In this document: in pieces, positions 28,425 to 37,145 of the stretch
Layout: each line of letters begins with the position of its first letter
How positions within the stretch are numbered: the stretch's first letter is position 1
Source of the DNA: Mycolicibacterium baixiangningiae
GTDB taxonomy: Bacteria; Actinomycetota; Actinomycetes; Mycobacteriales; Mycobacteriaceae
NCBI RefSeq assembly: GCF_016313185.1
Contig: NZ_CP066218.1
Coordinates: forward strand, 2,914,001-2,978,000
DNA length: 64,000 nucleotides
Reading direction: 5' to 3'
Notes under the pieces: generated by a model
What the model saw: only the letters and a program-made list of their open reading frames with translations
Told to the model about the DNA's origin: nothing
The model's database searches: none
Made by a program: the position numbers and the translations under genes

Positions 28425-29326
28425 TGACCATCGACATGCGCCCGCGATCACCCTCGGATCAACCGTCCCGCAACGGTTACCACGTGGTTCCACCGCCGAC
28501 GGTGGTTGAGCTCGGCACGTCCGGTCGGCACCGCCTTCCCCGGCTCGGAGAGAACTCTCCGCGGCGACTGCTGGCGCACAGCCGGGTGCTGGCGATGCGC
28601 ATCCTTCTCCGCTGGGGCCGCGACGCTGCGACCATGGTCGAGTCCCTGATCATGCCGGTCGTGCTGCTGGTGACCCTCGATATCGTGCTGGGAGACGGCA
28701 TTTCACAGGTCACCGGGAACAGCGCGCTGTACGGCAGCGTCCCGCTCATCGCGATGGTGGGGGCGATGACCGGTGCGATGGTCGGCGGGGTCGGCCTCAT
28801 GAACGAGCGTAAGACCGGCCTGCTGTCGAGGTTGTGGGTGCTCCCGGTGCACCGGGCGTCGGGCCTGCTGTCGCGACTGATCGCGGAGGTGGTGCGCATC
28901 GTGGTCACCACCGGGGTGGTGCTGGGGGTCGGGTACCTGCTGGGTTTCCGCTTCCGGCAGGGGGTGGTCGATTCGGTGGCCTGGGTGCTCGTTCCCGTTC
29001 CGCTGGGTGTGGCATTCTCGGTCGCCGTCATCACCCTCGCGCTCTACACGGCCAGCACCACCATGGTGGAGCTCACCGAAGGAGTCTGGGCGCTGCTGAT
29101 GTTCTTCAGCACCGGCTTCGTGCCGCTCGACCAGTTCCCGACGTGGATCCAGCCCGTCGTGGAGCATCAACCGGTCAGCTGCGCCATCGAGGCGATGCGC
29201 GGACTGGCACAGGGCGGGCCCGTGCTCGCGCCGATGATCCAGATGCTGGCGTGGTCAGCCGGCATCGTCGCCGTGTGCCTGATCCCCGTGGCGGTCGGAT
29301 ACCGACGGGCCAGCATGCGCAACTGA
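28424..29326 (+). CDS. drrC: ABC transporter permease, DrrC type
   Basis: A 300-residue ABC-2 permease with about 65 soluble N-terminal residues, six membrane segments and the same LDQFPTWIQPVVEHQPVS signature as its partner. The ATG at 28424 overlaps the drrB stop (TGATG). A longer upstream open frame exists but it overlaps drrB and has no membrane-protein character. papA5 follows after 40 bases. Confidence 0.93.
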   Translation: MTIDMRPRSPSDQPSRNGYHVVPPPTVVELGTSGRHRLPRLGENSPRRLLAHSRVLAMRILLRWGRDAATMVESLIMPVVLLVTLDIVLGDGISQVTGNSALYGSVPLIAMVGAMTGAMVGGVGLMNERKTGLLSRLWVLPVHRASGLLSRLIAEVVRIVVTTGVVLGVGYLLGFRFRQGVVDSVAWVLVPVPLGVAFSVAVITLALYTASTTMVELTEGVWALLMFFSTGFVPLDQFPTWIQPVVEHQPVSCAIEAMRGLAQGGPVLAPMIQMLAWSAGIVAVCLIPVAVGYRRASMRN

Positions 29327-29366
29327 CGCCCGAACCGCAAGAGAAGCAGCAGACACGAGGGTATTC

Positions 29367-30620
29367 ATGGTGTTTCCCACATCCGTCATCCGTAGCCTGG
29401 CGCCCAGCGAACAGTGGTATGCCGAGAGCCAGACGTTCGGGGCGATCACGATCCAGCTGACGGGTTCGTTCGACCCGGATGCGATGTCCGACGCCTTCGA
29501 TGCCCTGCTGCAGGCCCATCCGATCTTGTCCGGGCATCTGGAATCGGGTCCCGACGGCCGGTACGAGATCGTCACCGACGACCTGATGCATCCCGGGATA
29601 TGGCTGCGTGAGCTCGGTGGTTCGGCGTCCGAGACGCCGCGGCCCGACCTCGATCCCGACGTATCGCTGATCAACCTCATGGTCCGGCCCGGTGAGGCGT
29701 GCGCCGAGGTGACCCTGTACGTCCACCACAGCGTCGCCGACGGCAACCATGCGGCCGCCCTGCTGTTCGAGCTGTTCTCCAGATACACCGACATGGTGTG
29801 CACGGGCCTACCCGGCCCGGCCGGTGTCGAACCCGCTCCGGAGTCGCTGGAGGCGCTGCTGAGTCAGCGTGGCATCCAGAAGATCCCGCGGTCCGGACTC
29901 GAGCGGTTCATGCCGGCGATGTTCGCCTACCCGCCGGCCACCCGGCCCGGCGCACCCACACCTCCTCCGAGTACCCCCACCCGGCCGGTGCCCGCTCCCA
30001 CCGCCAGGGGGCGCCTGACCAAGGAGGAGACGACCGCCCTCGTCGAGTTCGGTCTCGGCCACCGGCTGTTCCTCAATCCCCTCGTCTCGGCGGCGATCCT
30101 GTTGGCCGAGTGGCGACTCCGGGGAACTCCCGACGTACCGGTCCCTTACGTCTACGTGGTCGACCTCCGAATGCTGCTCACTCCTCCGGTACCGGTGATG
30201 GGTGCGACGAACCCTCTCGGCATGGCCACCTACCTCGCCATGATCACCTCGAACACGACCTTGGCCGAACTCGGCCGCGACATCGCCGCCAACCTCGCCA
30301 CCGACGTGGCCGAAGGTGTGGTCCAACAATCGATGTTGCACTTCAAACCGCAGTACGACGAGGGACAGCGCGGACTTCCGGACGTGGTGTCCTCCACGAA
30401 CTTCGGCCGGACGCCCATCCTGCGCACCCCGCCCGAGTTGCACGTCGACGAGTGGCACACCGACATCTACCGGGCTTCTTCGGTCCTCGACATGTACTCC
30501 GTCGGCATCTTCGGTGAACGGCTCGCCGTTGAATACCACACGTACGCAACGGACCCGGAGCGATCCGTCGATCTCGTGCTCGAGATTCTTCGCGACGCGG
30601 GACGGAGAGGTCAGCGGTGA
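29367..30620 (+). CDS. papA5: Phthiocerol-type acyltransferase, PapA5-like
   Basis: A 417-residue acyltransferase of the polyketide-associated (Pap) family, close in length to M. tuberculosis PapA5 (422). The active-site motif is intact: HHSVADG at 120-126. A Pro-rich linker (about residues 190-215, TPPPSTPTRP) separates the two halves, and STNFGRTP near 350 matches the conserved C-half loop. PapA5 transfers mycocerosyl chains from Mas onto phthiocerol hydroxyls; no mas is present in this window, so the donor chain here is unknown. It is the last gene of the operon and overlaps the oppositely oriented methyltransferase gene by 10 bases. Confidence 0.92.
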   Translation: MVFPTSVIRSLAPSEQWYAESQTFGAITIQLTGSFDPDAMSDAFDALLQAHPILSGHLESGPDGRYEIVTDDLMHPGIWLRELGGSASETPRPDLDPDVSLINLMVRPGEACAEVTLYVHHSVADGNHAAALLFELFSRYTDMVCTGLPGPAGVEPAPESLEALLSQRGIQKIPRSGLERFMPAMFAYPPATRPGAPTPPPSTPTRPVPAPTARGRLTKEETTALVEFGLGHRLFLNPLVSAAILLAEWRLRGTPDVPVPYVYVVDLRMLLTPPVPVMGATNPLGMATYLAMITSNTTLAELGRDIAANLATDVAEGVVQQSMLHFKPQYDEGQRGLPDVVSSTNFGRTPILRTPPELHVDEWHTDIYRASSVLDMYSVGIFGERLAVEYHTYATDPERSVDLVLEILRDAGRRGQR

Positions 30621-31450
30621 AGCATGACGGGACCGAAGGCGTAGCGGTGGTACTGCAGCGACCTGCGCACCGGTGGCACGACCCGCGTGAGGCGGCGCGC
30701 TACCCGGAACGCCCTGGACGCCCGGTGAAACGTGCTCCAGTCGAAGAACGAGACGGCGCAGAGCAACCGCAACCCCGGGACCTGGCTCAACACATCGCCG
30801 GGCCGGTTGACCGCCCAGTACAGTGTCGAGCCCGATCGCCGTACCAGCGTGTGGGTCTTCTGAGTCCTGATCCCGAACCAGTTGTAGAAATCGATCTGCA
30901 ACTCCCCGGACGGGAAGCGGTCGACGATGCGCCGCAACAACGCCACCCCGTCGTGTTCGGTCAGGTACATGCTGATGCCCTCCGCAAGCACCAGCACCGG
31001 GCGGTCCGCGGGAATCCGGTCGAGCCAGGCGGGATCGGTCGCGGAGGCGGGCACCAGGTGGTACCGCGCGCGCGTCGGGTAGATCTTCTCCCGCAACGCG
31101 ATGACGGCCGGATAGTCGAGGTCGTACCACTGCACACCCGGGCCCGGGTCGAGCCGGAAGACGCGGCTGTCGAGGCCGCAACCCATGTGCACCACCGTCG
31201 ATTCCGGGTGGGCCGCGAGGAATTGAGCCGCCCAGAGGTCGTACTGGGCGGAGCGCACCGTCACCAGCGGTGCCCATCTGCGGGTGATACCCAGGTCGCT
31301 CCAGTCGTAGTCGAGTCGCCCGATCGCCTCCCTCGCATACCGGTCGCCCAGCACGGGCCGGTCGAAGTCGGCATCGAGCGCCTTGAGGTACAGGGTCGTG
31401 AGCATGGTCTGCGCCGCGCCGTGCAGGTCGACAGATGCCTTGTCGGTCAT
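30611..31450 (-). CDS. LCMT-family SAM-dependent methyltransferase
   Basis: A 279-residue class I methyltransferase of the leucine carboxyl methyltransferase/TcmP-like family (mycobacterial S-adenosylmethionine-dependent type). The SAM motif is VVHMGCGLDSRVFRL (about 86-100), followed by an acidic WYDLDYP and VLAEGISMYL. Related enzymes O-methylate polyketides or carboxylates; the target here is unknown. It is convergent with papA5, and its start faces the flavodoxin-like gene, sharing an 89-base divergent region. A second family member is encoded at 47200-48030. Confidence 0.88.
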   Translation of the reverse strand: MTDKASVDLHGAAQTMLTTLYLKALDADFDRPVLGDRYAREAIGRLDYDWSDLGITRRWAPLVTVRSAQYDLWAAQFLAAHPESTVVHMGCGLDSRVFRLDPGPGVQWYDLDYPAVIALREKIYPTRARYHLVPASATDPAWLDRIPADRPVLVLAEGISMYLTEHDGVALLRRIVDRFPSGELQIDFYNWFGIRTQKTHTLVRRSGSTLYWAVNRPGDVLSQVPGLRLLCAVSFFDWSTFHRASRAFRVARRLTRVVPPVRRSLQYHRYAFGPVMLHR

Positions 31451-31539
31451 CCGTCTGACGCTAGCGTCCCCGCGGCACTCCCCGCGGGCGACTCGGCAAA
31501 CACGTTACCGAATCCGACGCAAGGGACAGGACTTTCGTG

Positions 31540-32259
31540 ATGGCAGATGCGACGGCGAGGCGGCCGAAGGTCCTGCTCGTCTATTACAGCTTCACCGGAC
31601 AATCGCTCAAGGTACTCGAAGCGGCAGGCGAGGTCTTCGCCCAGCGCGGGTGCGAGGTGGACAAGGCCGCAATCGAACTCATCGACCCTCGATATGCGGA
31701 GCGATTCTCGCGCTTCCCGCTGCGACATGTGTGGCGGGACATGCTCAGCGTGCTCCCCGCACAAACCCGGCGCCGCACGGCTCAGATCCGGACTCCTGAC
31801 GAGATCAGGGCCGGCGATTACGACCTCATCTGCATCGGGTCTCCAACGTGGTGGGACGCCGCGAGCCTACCGGTGCGCTCGTTCTTGATGTCTTCGGAGG
31901 CGCGAACTCTCCTCGACGGCAAGCCCTTCGCCGTCTTCGTGGTGTGCCGGCGGCTGTGGCGCGCCAACACCGATGAAGTCACGGACCTCGGACGGCACGC
32001 GGGCGGGCGGTTCGTCGGGGCGATCCACTTCGACTACCCGGGCAGCCAGCTGCGGTCCCTGCTGTCGATGACCAGCTATCTGGCGTCCGGTGAGTACCGC
32101 GACCGGTATCTCGGGCTGCGCATCCCGCAGACCAACATCGCACCGGAGCATCTGGACGAGGCGCGACAATTCGCCTCGACACTGGCAGACGACGTATTCG
32201 GCCCGCCGTCCCGCGACACCGCGCTGGACACCCACGCCGCAGAACAGCCCCATCAGTGA
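31540..32259 (+). CDS. Flavodoxin-like / NADPH-dependent FMN-type protein
   Basis: A 239-residue protein with a flavodoxin fold. The FMN-phosphate loop is YYSFTGQSLKV (about 13-23) and the second flavin loop GSPTWWDAASLP (near 94). It probably carries electrons or acts as a quinone or flavin reductase for the oxidative enzymes nearby; this is inference. A GTG one codon before the ATG is an alternative start. It leads a short operon with the DUF2505 and nitroreductase genes (gaps of 21 and 18 bases). Confidence 0.82.
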   Translation: MADATARRPKVLLVYYSFTGQSLKVLEAAGEVFAQRGCEVDKAAIELIDPRYAERFSRFPLRHVWRDMLSVLPAQTRRRTAQIRTPDEIRAGDYDLICIGSPTWWDAASLPVRSFLMSSEARTLLDGKPFAVFVVCRRLWRANTDEVTDLGRHAGGRFVGAIHFDYPGSQLRSLLSMTSYLASGEYRDRYLGLRIPQTNIAPEHLDEARQFASTLADDVFGPPSRDTALDTHAAEQPHQ

Positions 32260-32280
32260 TCTTTGAGAGGTGGACCCGTC

Positions 32281-32796
32281 ATGTCGCGAAAGTTCGAGGT
32301 TTCCGTCGAATCCGCGGTCACCGTCGGCCAGGTCTTCTCCGCGTTCGCGGACAAGGACTACTGGCTGGCCCGGATCTCGGCATTCGGTGACAGCAATTCG
32401 CTCGATGCGCTTGTCGTCGACGCCGACGGCGCGGTCCGAGTGAGCGCCGTCCAAGACCTCACGCGTGAGCTGTTACCGACTGCGCTCGCGAGGTGGTATC
32501 CGAAGGATTTGACGGTCGTGCGTGCCGAAACATGGCGGTGGATCGACGGTTCCCGGGTCAGCGGGCAGATCAGCGTGGCGACGGACGGCGCGCCGGCATC
32601 GGGTCGCGGAACAGCTCTGCTGGTGCCCTCGGGTGACGGGGCACGCCTGGACTTCGCCGCCACCGTCGAGTTCAACGTCCCGTTGGTCGGAGGGAAGATC
32701 GAGAACTACCTGGCATCCCAGTTGGGCGACGGTATCCGACAGATCCAGCGATTCACCACCGACTGGGTCACGGGCCAGGTGTCCCCGAGCCGATAG
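32281..32796 (+). CDS. DUF2505-family protein (START/polyketide-cyclase-like fold)
   Basis: A 171-residue soluble protein of the type annotated in mycobacteria as DUF2505, related to lipid-binding or cyclase (SRPBCC) folds. It opens with SRKFEVSVESAVTVGQVFSAFADKDYW and ends with a long amphipathic helix (LASQLGDGIRQIQRFTTDWVTGQ). No catalytic residues can be assigned. The ATG at 32281 has AGAGGTGG about 9 bases upstream. Its place between a flavodoxin and a nitroreductase suggests a hydrophobic substrate or product is bound. Confidence 0.8.
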   Translation: MSRKFEVSVESAVTVGQVFSAFADKDYWLARISAFGDSNSLDALVVDADGAVRVSAVQDLTRELLPTALARWYPKDLTVVRAETWRWIDGSRVSGQISVATDGAPASGRGTALLVPSGDGARLDFAATVEFNVPLVGGKIENYLASQLGDGIRQIQRFTTDWVTGQVSPSR

Positions 32797-32814
32797 GTAC
32801 GAGGAGAGGAACAC

Positions 32815-33534
32815 ATGACCGACACCTCCGGGGCGGCGAGCACCGCGTACACCGCAGCGGGAGAGCTGACCGGCCTCGACATGCCGTTGATCGACGCGAT
32901 GACGACGCAGCGGGCGATACGGCGAGTTCTTCCGGACCCGGTCGACGATGCGGTCGTGATGAAGTGCATCGAGTTGGCTCTGCGCGCACCCACCGGAGCC
33001 AATGGCCAGAACTGGGAGTTCATCGTCGTGCGTGACCGGCGCGTGAAAGCCAAACTCGCCAAACGCTATCGCCAAGCCTGGAAGGTCTATCACGGGGCGG
33101 TTCTCCGGCGCATCGCCGCCCGTGACGAGTCGATGGCGAAGACGGCGCGCGCCGTGCAATGGCAGGTCGACCACTTCGTCGAGGTTCCGGTGCTCGTGGT
33201 CGCGTGTCTGCGTCTGCAGGTCCGTGAGGGCCGAGTTCCGTTCGCTCTCATGCCTCATGCGGCGCTGTCGGGGTACTGGGGCTCGATCTATCCGAGCGTG
33301 CAGAATCTCCTGCTTGCCGCGCGTGCCATGGGATTGGGGGCGTCCCTGATCACCCTGCCGCTGTGGAGCCAGTTCTCGGCGCGGCGAATACTCGGGCTTC
33401 CGATGTCGGTGACACCGTGTTGTGTCGTGCCGCTCGGCTGGCCACGCGGACGTTACGGGCCGACCACCCGGAAGCCCGTCGAAGAGGTGATGCATCTCGA
33501 CCGGTACGGCCATCGTCCGTGGCTGACGTCGTGA
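32815..33534 (+). CDS. Nitroreductase-family FMN oxidoreductase
   Basis: A 239-residue nitroreductase-fold enzyme. The FMN-binding N-terminal motif is TTQRAIRRVLPDPV, followed by APTGANGQNWEFIVV and the C-terminal GLGASLITLPLW region with GWPRGRYGP. Members reduce nitro groups, quinones or enones with NAD(P)H. A GAGGAGAGG ribosome-binding site precedes the ATG. Given the predicted unsaturated polyketide, a role as an enone or ene reductase is possible but speculative. Confidence 0.88.
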   Translation: MTDTSGAASTAYTAAGELTGLDMPLIDAMTTQRAIRRVLPDPVDDAVVMKCIELALRAPTGANGQNWEFIVVRDRRVKAKLAKRYRQAWKVYHGAVLRRIAARDESMAKTARAVQWQVDHFVEVPVLVVACLRLQVREGRVPFALMPHAALSGYWGSIYPSVQNLLLAARAMGLGASLITLPLWSQFSARRILGLPMSVTPCCVVPLGWPRGRYGPTTRKPVEEVMHLDRYGHRPWLTS

Positions 33535-33786
33535 CCGCGATCCGACGACATATTTGCTGGATACGCGCCATGTCGACGGGATTGCGCTTGCGCACGCAAC
33601 CAGGATGTGTTCGCTGTGCGCGGCGAAAACTGCTCGTATACAACGATAGACTCAACGTGCGCGGTAGCTGGTCGCGCGTAATGCAAAGCAATCTGAGATT
33701 TTCCGGCAATTTAGCCACAAACATGCGATCGCCATCTGTACGGTCGGGTGGCAGTGACGATTCGCGCGGAGCAAGGGGGCGTTGGC
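33535..33786 (+). promoter_or_regulatory. Intergenic leader before the secreted-protein operon
   Basis: 252 bases, lower in GC than the neighbours, presumably the promoter region of the 33787-38782 gene set. TAGACT at 33647-33652 could be a -10 element, but I could not pair it with a -35. A run AAGGGGGC at about 33773-33780 serves as the ribosome-binding site for the ATG at 33787. Confidence 0.35.
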
Positions 33787-35637
33787 ATGCAGATTCCAGT
33801 GGGCGACAAGGGCACAGGACGGCACCGTCGAAATCCCGGCGGTGTCCGGCGTCCTCGTGAGGCGGCGCCGTCGCAGCGCTTCCGGCTCCGTCCCTACGTG
33901 ACGTCGGGAGTCGTGATCGTCGCGTCGAGTGTCATCGCGGGCACCCCGGTCGCGCCGGCATCAGCGGCATCTGCGGAACGTTCCACCGCGACCGTGCCGG
34001 TCCGTCTCACCGCCGAATCCTCGATCGCCAACGTTCCTCTCAATCTCTTCTACGCGCTGGCCAACATCCCCTACAACCATGTCCAGGCGCTGGACAAGAC
34101 AGCGCGGTCGCTGTTCTTCACGGGAAACTGGTTCGTCGGCAGCTCGACGAACATCTGGGGCTCCGACCCCGCCGACCCCGGGCATTGGGAGCTGGTGACC
34201 GATCTGCTCCTGCCGTTCCCGGCACTGTCCAACACCGCGGGCCATCAGATAGCCATGCTGGCGGCGGCGTGGCTGCCCGTCAACGAGGCCTGCGCCGCGA
34301 TCACCTGCGACCCTCTGGTTCCGTTGAAGCCCATCACGGGCGTCACGTCGATCGACAAAACCCTCTGGACGATGGCGATCCTGTCCGGATATCCCTTCCC
34401 GCTCATCGAAAACCTCTTCCGGGTACCGGTTTCCGAGCTGTTGGCTGGCTATACCTTCGGCGACATCGTCAATCCCGCCGGCCCCGTCGAGGGTGGGTAC
34501 GGCTGGGAAGGCACAGTGGAAGGTCCGAACGGCGTGCCGCTGATGCCCTGGTCGGGCGAAACCTTCAAATGGGATCCGAGTGAGCCGTGGGTGGACTTCT
34601 GGAACAGCCTGACTGCTACGCCGCCGCCCCCGGAGGAGGGAATCAAAATACCTACCCTCCAGAACATCTGGGACACCTGGGCCGCTGTGTATGCCGGTCT
34701 CGTCGTGAACTTCAATCCATACGTTCCGGGGAGCCCGTTCTGTCCAGGTGCGTGCGCGGTGCCGGATTCCTTGACGACCGAGTCGATCGTCCGGAACATC
34801 CTCGCGCTCTCTCCCGGAAACGACCTCATCGAGAAATGGCTGGCCGACACGGCCTTGGGCAAGGCCAACGGCCCGACCCAGGAGCAGATCGACGCCGCCA
34901 TCGACACGCTGCAGCGGGACCTCGGGGTGTTCAAATTCGATGAGGAGACAACGTCGAGAATCAACGCGGCACTGGCCGATGTGCATCCTGTACTGCCCAG
35001 GATCGCCCTGCACAGCGGGCTGATGGGGGCGTTCGACGGGCCTGCGCTCCTGTCCGATATCGACGACCTGTTCGGTGGTTCCACCGGTGTGGAGTCCACA
35101 CCGGAGCCGGTGAACATGCTGGCGGCCAACGAGTCTGAGCAGGAGGATGGCGAGGTCGAGGAGGACCGGCCGGTGGCATCGACCGACCCCGCCTCGACCG
35201 ACCCCGCCTCGACCGACCCGTTATCAACCGATCCCGCATCGCCATCGGTCCTCGAGACGCCACAGGAGGCGACCGCTGAGCGCGGCCAGTCGATCGTGCC
35301 GGCCGGCAAGCCGGTGGACAAGCCAGGTGCCACACTGCCCACCGGCCCGCGGCACGCCAAGTTCGGTGACGAACTGGCCGATGCGGTCGACAAGACAGGG
35401 CAGTCGATCCGTGCCGGTATCTCCAAGATCACCGATGGTCTGAGGGGTCTCGACAACAAGCCGCGCCGCGACACGGGCGGTCGCGACGGGGCCGCCGGTG
35501 GCGAGGCAGAAGACAACGCGAGCACCGAAGACACGGACAAGAAGGGAAGTCGAACCGAGAAGCGCAGTATCACAGGGGATGCCGAGTCGGGCGCCCGCGA
35601 CAACGAGACCGGCGACACGGGTGAGGACGCCGCTTGA
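33787..35637 (+). CDS. Secreted or surface mycobacterial protein of unknown function
   Basis: A 616-residue protein not recognised beyond a general mycobacterial exported type. A basic N-terminus is followed by a hydrophobic segment ending in Ala-X-Ala (VIVASSVIAGTPVAPASAA, about 40-62), a likely signal peptide or anchor. The middle (about 80-430) is a folded, aromatic-rich domain with an FCPGACAVP pair of cysteines. The C-terminal 180 residues are low-complexity, acidic and Ser/Thr/Asp-rich, with four tandem TDPAS-type units. The ATG at 33787 was chosen for its ribosome-binding site. It overlaps the next gene by TTGA, so it is translated together with an oxidase and a hydrolase, suggesting a cell-envelope lipid function; that is inference. 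Confidence 0.75.
   Translation: MQIPVGDKGTGRHRRNPGGVRRPREAAPSQRFRLRPYVTSGVVIVASSVIAGTPVAPASAASAERSTATVPVRLTAESSIANVPLNLFYALANIPYNHVQALDKTARSLFFTGNWFVGSSTNIWGSDPADPGHWELVTDLLLPFPALSNTAGHQIAMLAAAWLPVNEACAAITCDPLVPLKPITGVTSIDKTLWTMAILSGYPFPLIENLFRVPVSELLAGYTFGDIVNPAGPVEGGYGWEGTVEGPNGVPLMPWSGETFKWDPSEPWVDFWNSLTATPPPPEEGIKIPTLQNIWDTWAAVYAGLVVNFNPYVPGSPFCPGACAVPDSLTTESIVRNILALSPGNDLIEKWLADTALGKANGPTQEQIDAAIDTLQRDLGVFKFDEETTSRINAALADVHPVLPRIALHSGLMGAFDGPALLSDIDDLFGGSTGVESTPEPVNMLAANESEQEDGEVEEDRPVASTDPASTDPASTDPLSTDPASPSVLETPQEATAERGQSIVPAGKPVDKPGATLPTGPRHAKFGDELADAVDKTGQSIRAGISKITDGLRGLDNKPRRDTGGRDGAAGGEAEDNASTEDTDKKGSRTEKRSITGDAESGARDNETGDTGEDAA
35182..35241 (+). repeat. Four tandem 15-base in-frame repeats in the secreted protein
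   Basis: Units at 35182, 35197, 35212 and 35227; the first two are identical (ACCGACCCCGCCTCG), the others diverged. They encode TDPAS-TDPAS-TDPLS-TDPAS in the acidic tail. Confidence 0.9.
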
Positions 35638-37127
35638 CCGCTCATGGGGATCACCACATCGACGCACTCATCGTGGGGGCCGGCTTCGGCGGCATCGGTG
35701 CGGCGATTCAGCTCGACCGGCTGGGCTACCGGGACATCGTCATCGTCGACCGAGAGGACGATCTCGGCGGGACGTGGCACGTCAACCGCTACCCCGGACT
35801 CGCGGTCGACGTGCCGTCCACCACGTATTCCTATTGGTTCGAACCGAACCCGTACTGGTCACGGCTCTATGCGCCCGGCGAGGAGCTGAAGCGCTACGCC
35901 GAACTCGTCGCGGACAAGTACGACGTGCGCCGCTTCATGCGGTTCAACACGACCGTCGAAAGCGCCCGCTGGGACGACGAGGCCGAGCTCTGGCGAGTGA
36001 CGGTCGACAGCGGGGAGACGTTGAGCGCCCGTTACCTGATCGTCGCGACAGGATTCCTGTGCCAACCACGCACCCCGGACATCCCCGGGATCGAATCTTT
36101 CGCGGGGTGCATCATCCATGCCGCCGACTGGGATGACAGTCACTCGATCGCAGGACAGCGAACCGCGATCATCGGTACCGGATCAACCGGGGTGCAGCTG
36201 ATTCCCGAGTTGGCGAAAGAGGCCGCCGAGTTGATCGTCTACCAGCGCACCCCGATCTGGGTACTACCCAAGATCGACTTCGGATTCGCACCCAGCGTGC
36301 GGCGCCTGTTCGCGAAGGTGCCGGCTGCTCAGCGGGTCGTGCGCTGGATGACCGACACCACCATGGATGTCGTGATGCTGATCGCGATGTGGAAGTTCCG
36401 CTATTTCAAGGGGCTGAACCGGGCGGCATCGGCCGTGGCGAAACTGCACCAGTTCTCGGTGATCCGTGACAAGGAGCTGCGTCGAAAGCTGACTCCGGAC
36501 TACGACTACGGTTGCAAGCGGCCGACTCTGTCGAACTCCTACTACCGCACCTTCGCCCAGCCGCACGTGTGTCTGGAAACCGCCGGGATCGACCGGATCG
36601 AGCCCGACGGTATCGTCACCCTCGACGGCCGTGAACACCGCATCGACACACTCGTCCTGGCGACCGGCTTCGATGTGTGGGAGGCCAACCTTCCCGCGAT
36701 CGAGGTGATCGGCCGCGATGGACGCAACCTGGGGAAGTGGTGGCGGGAGAACAGGTTCCAGGCTTACGAAGGTTTGTCGGTCCCGGGCTTCCCGAACTTC
36801 TTGAACTCCGCCAGTCCCTACGCGTGGGTCGGGCTCTCCTGGTTCAACACCGTCGAATACCAGATGCGGCACATGAACAGGTTGTTCGGCGAACTGCAGC
36901 GACGCGGAGCGCAGACGTTCGAAGTCACCGAGGAGGCCAACGCCCGATTCCTGGACCGGATGACCGAATTGCTCGAGGACTCTGTGTTCCTGCGGGGAAG
37001 CTGCGCGACCTCACGGTCGTACTGGTTCAACCACAGCGGTGAAGCGCCGCTGTTCCGGCCGACTTCGGCGCGAAGCGCTGTGAAGGCACAGGATCGCTTC
37101 CCGATGAGCGATTACGCGATCGCCTGA
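35634..37127 (+). CDS. Flavin-containing monooxygenase of Baeyer-Villiger type (BVMO 1)
   Basis: A 497-residue FAD/NADPH monooxygenase. Two dinucleotide-binding loops are visible (GAGFGGIG near residue 15 and GTGSTG near 185) and between them the Baeyer-Villiger fingerprint FAGCIIHAADW. Such enzymes insert oxygen next to a ketone or hydroxylate lipids. The start is a TTG at 35634, overlapping the previous stop as TTGA and preceded by GGTGAGG; an alternative would shorten the protein into the FAD loop, so TTG is preferred. A close paralogue lies at 42884-44362, and both end in a similar SDYxIA tail. Confidence 0.92.
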   Translation: MTAHGDHHIDALIVGAGFGGIGAAIQLDRLGYRDIVIVDREDDLGGTWHVNRYPGLAVDVPSTTYSYWFEPNPYWSRLYAPGEELKRYAELVADKYDVRRFMRFNTTVESARWDDEAELWRVTVDSGETLSARYLIVATGFLCQPRTPDIPGIESFAGCIIHAADWDDSHSIAGQRTAIIGTGSTGVQLIPELAKEAAELIVYQRTPIWVLPKIDFGFAPSVRRLFAKVPAAQRVVRWMTDTTMDVVMLIAMWKFRYFKGLNRAASAVAKLHQFSVIRDKELRRKLTPDYDYGCKRPTLSNSYYRTFAQPHVCLETAGIDRIEPDGIVTLDGREHRIDTLVLATGFDVWEANLPAIEVIGRDGRNLGKWWRENRFQAYEGLSVPGFPNFLNSASPYAWVGLSWFNTVEYQMRHMNRLFGELQRRGAQTFEVTEEANARFLDRMTELLEDSVFLRGSCATSRSYWFNHSGEAPLFRPTSARSAVKAQDRFPMSDYAIA

Positions 37128-37145
37128 CGGCGTGGGTGTTCGGTG

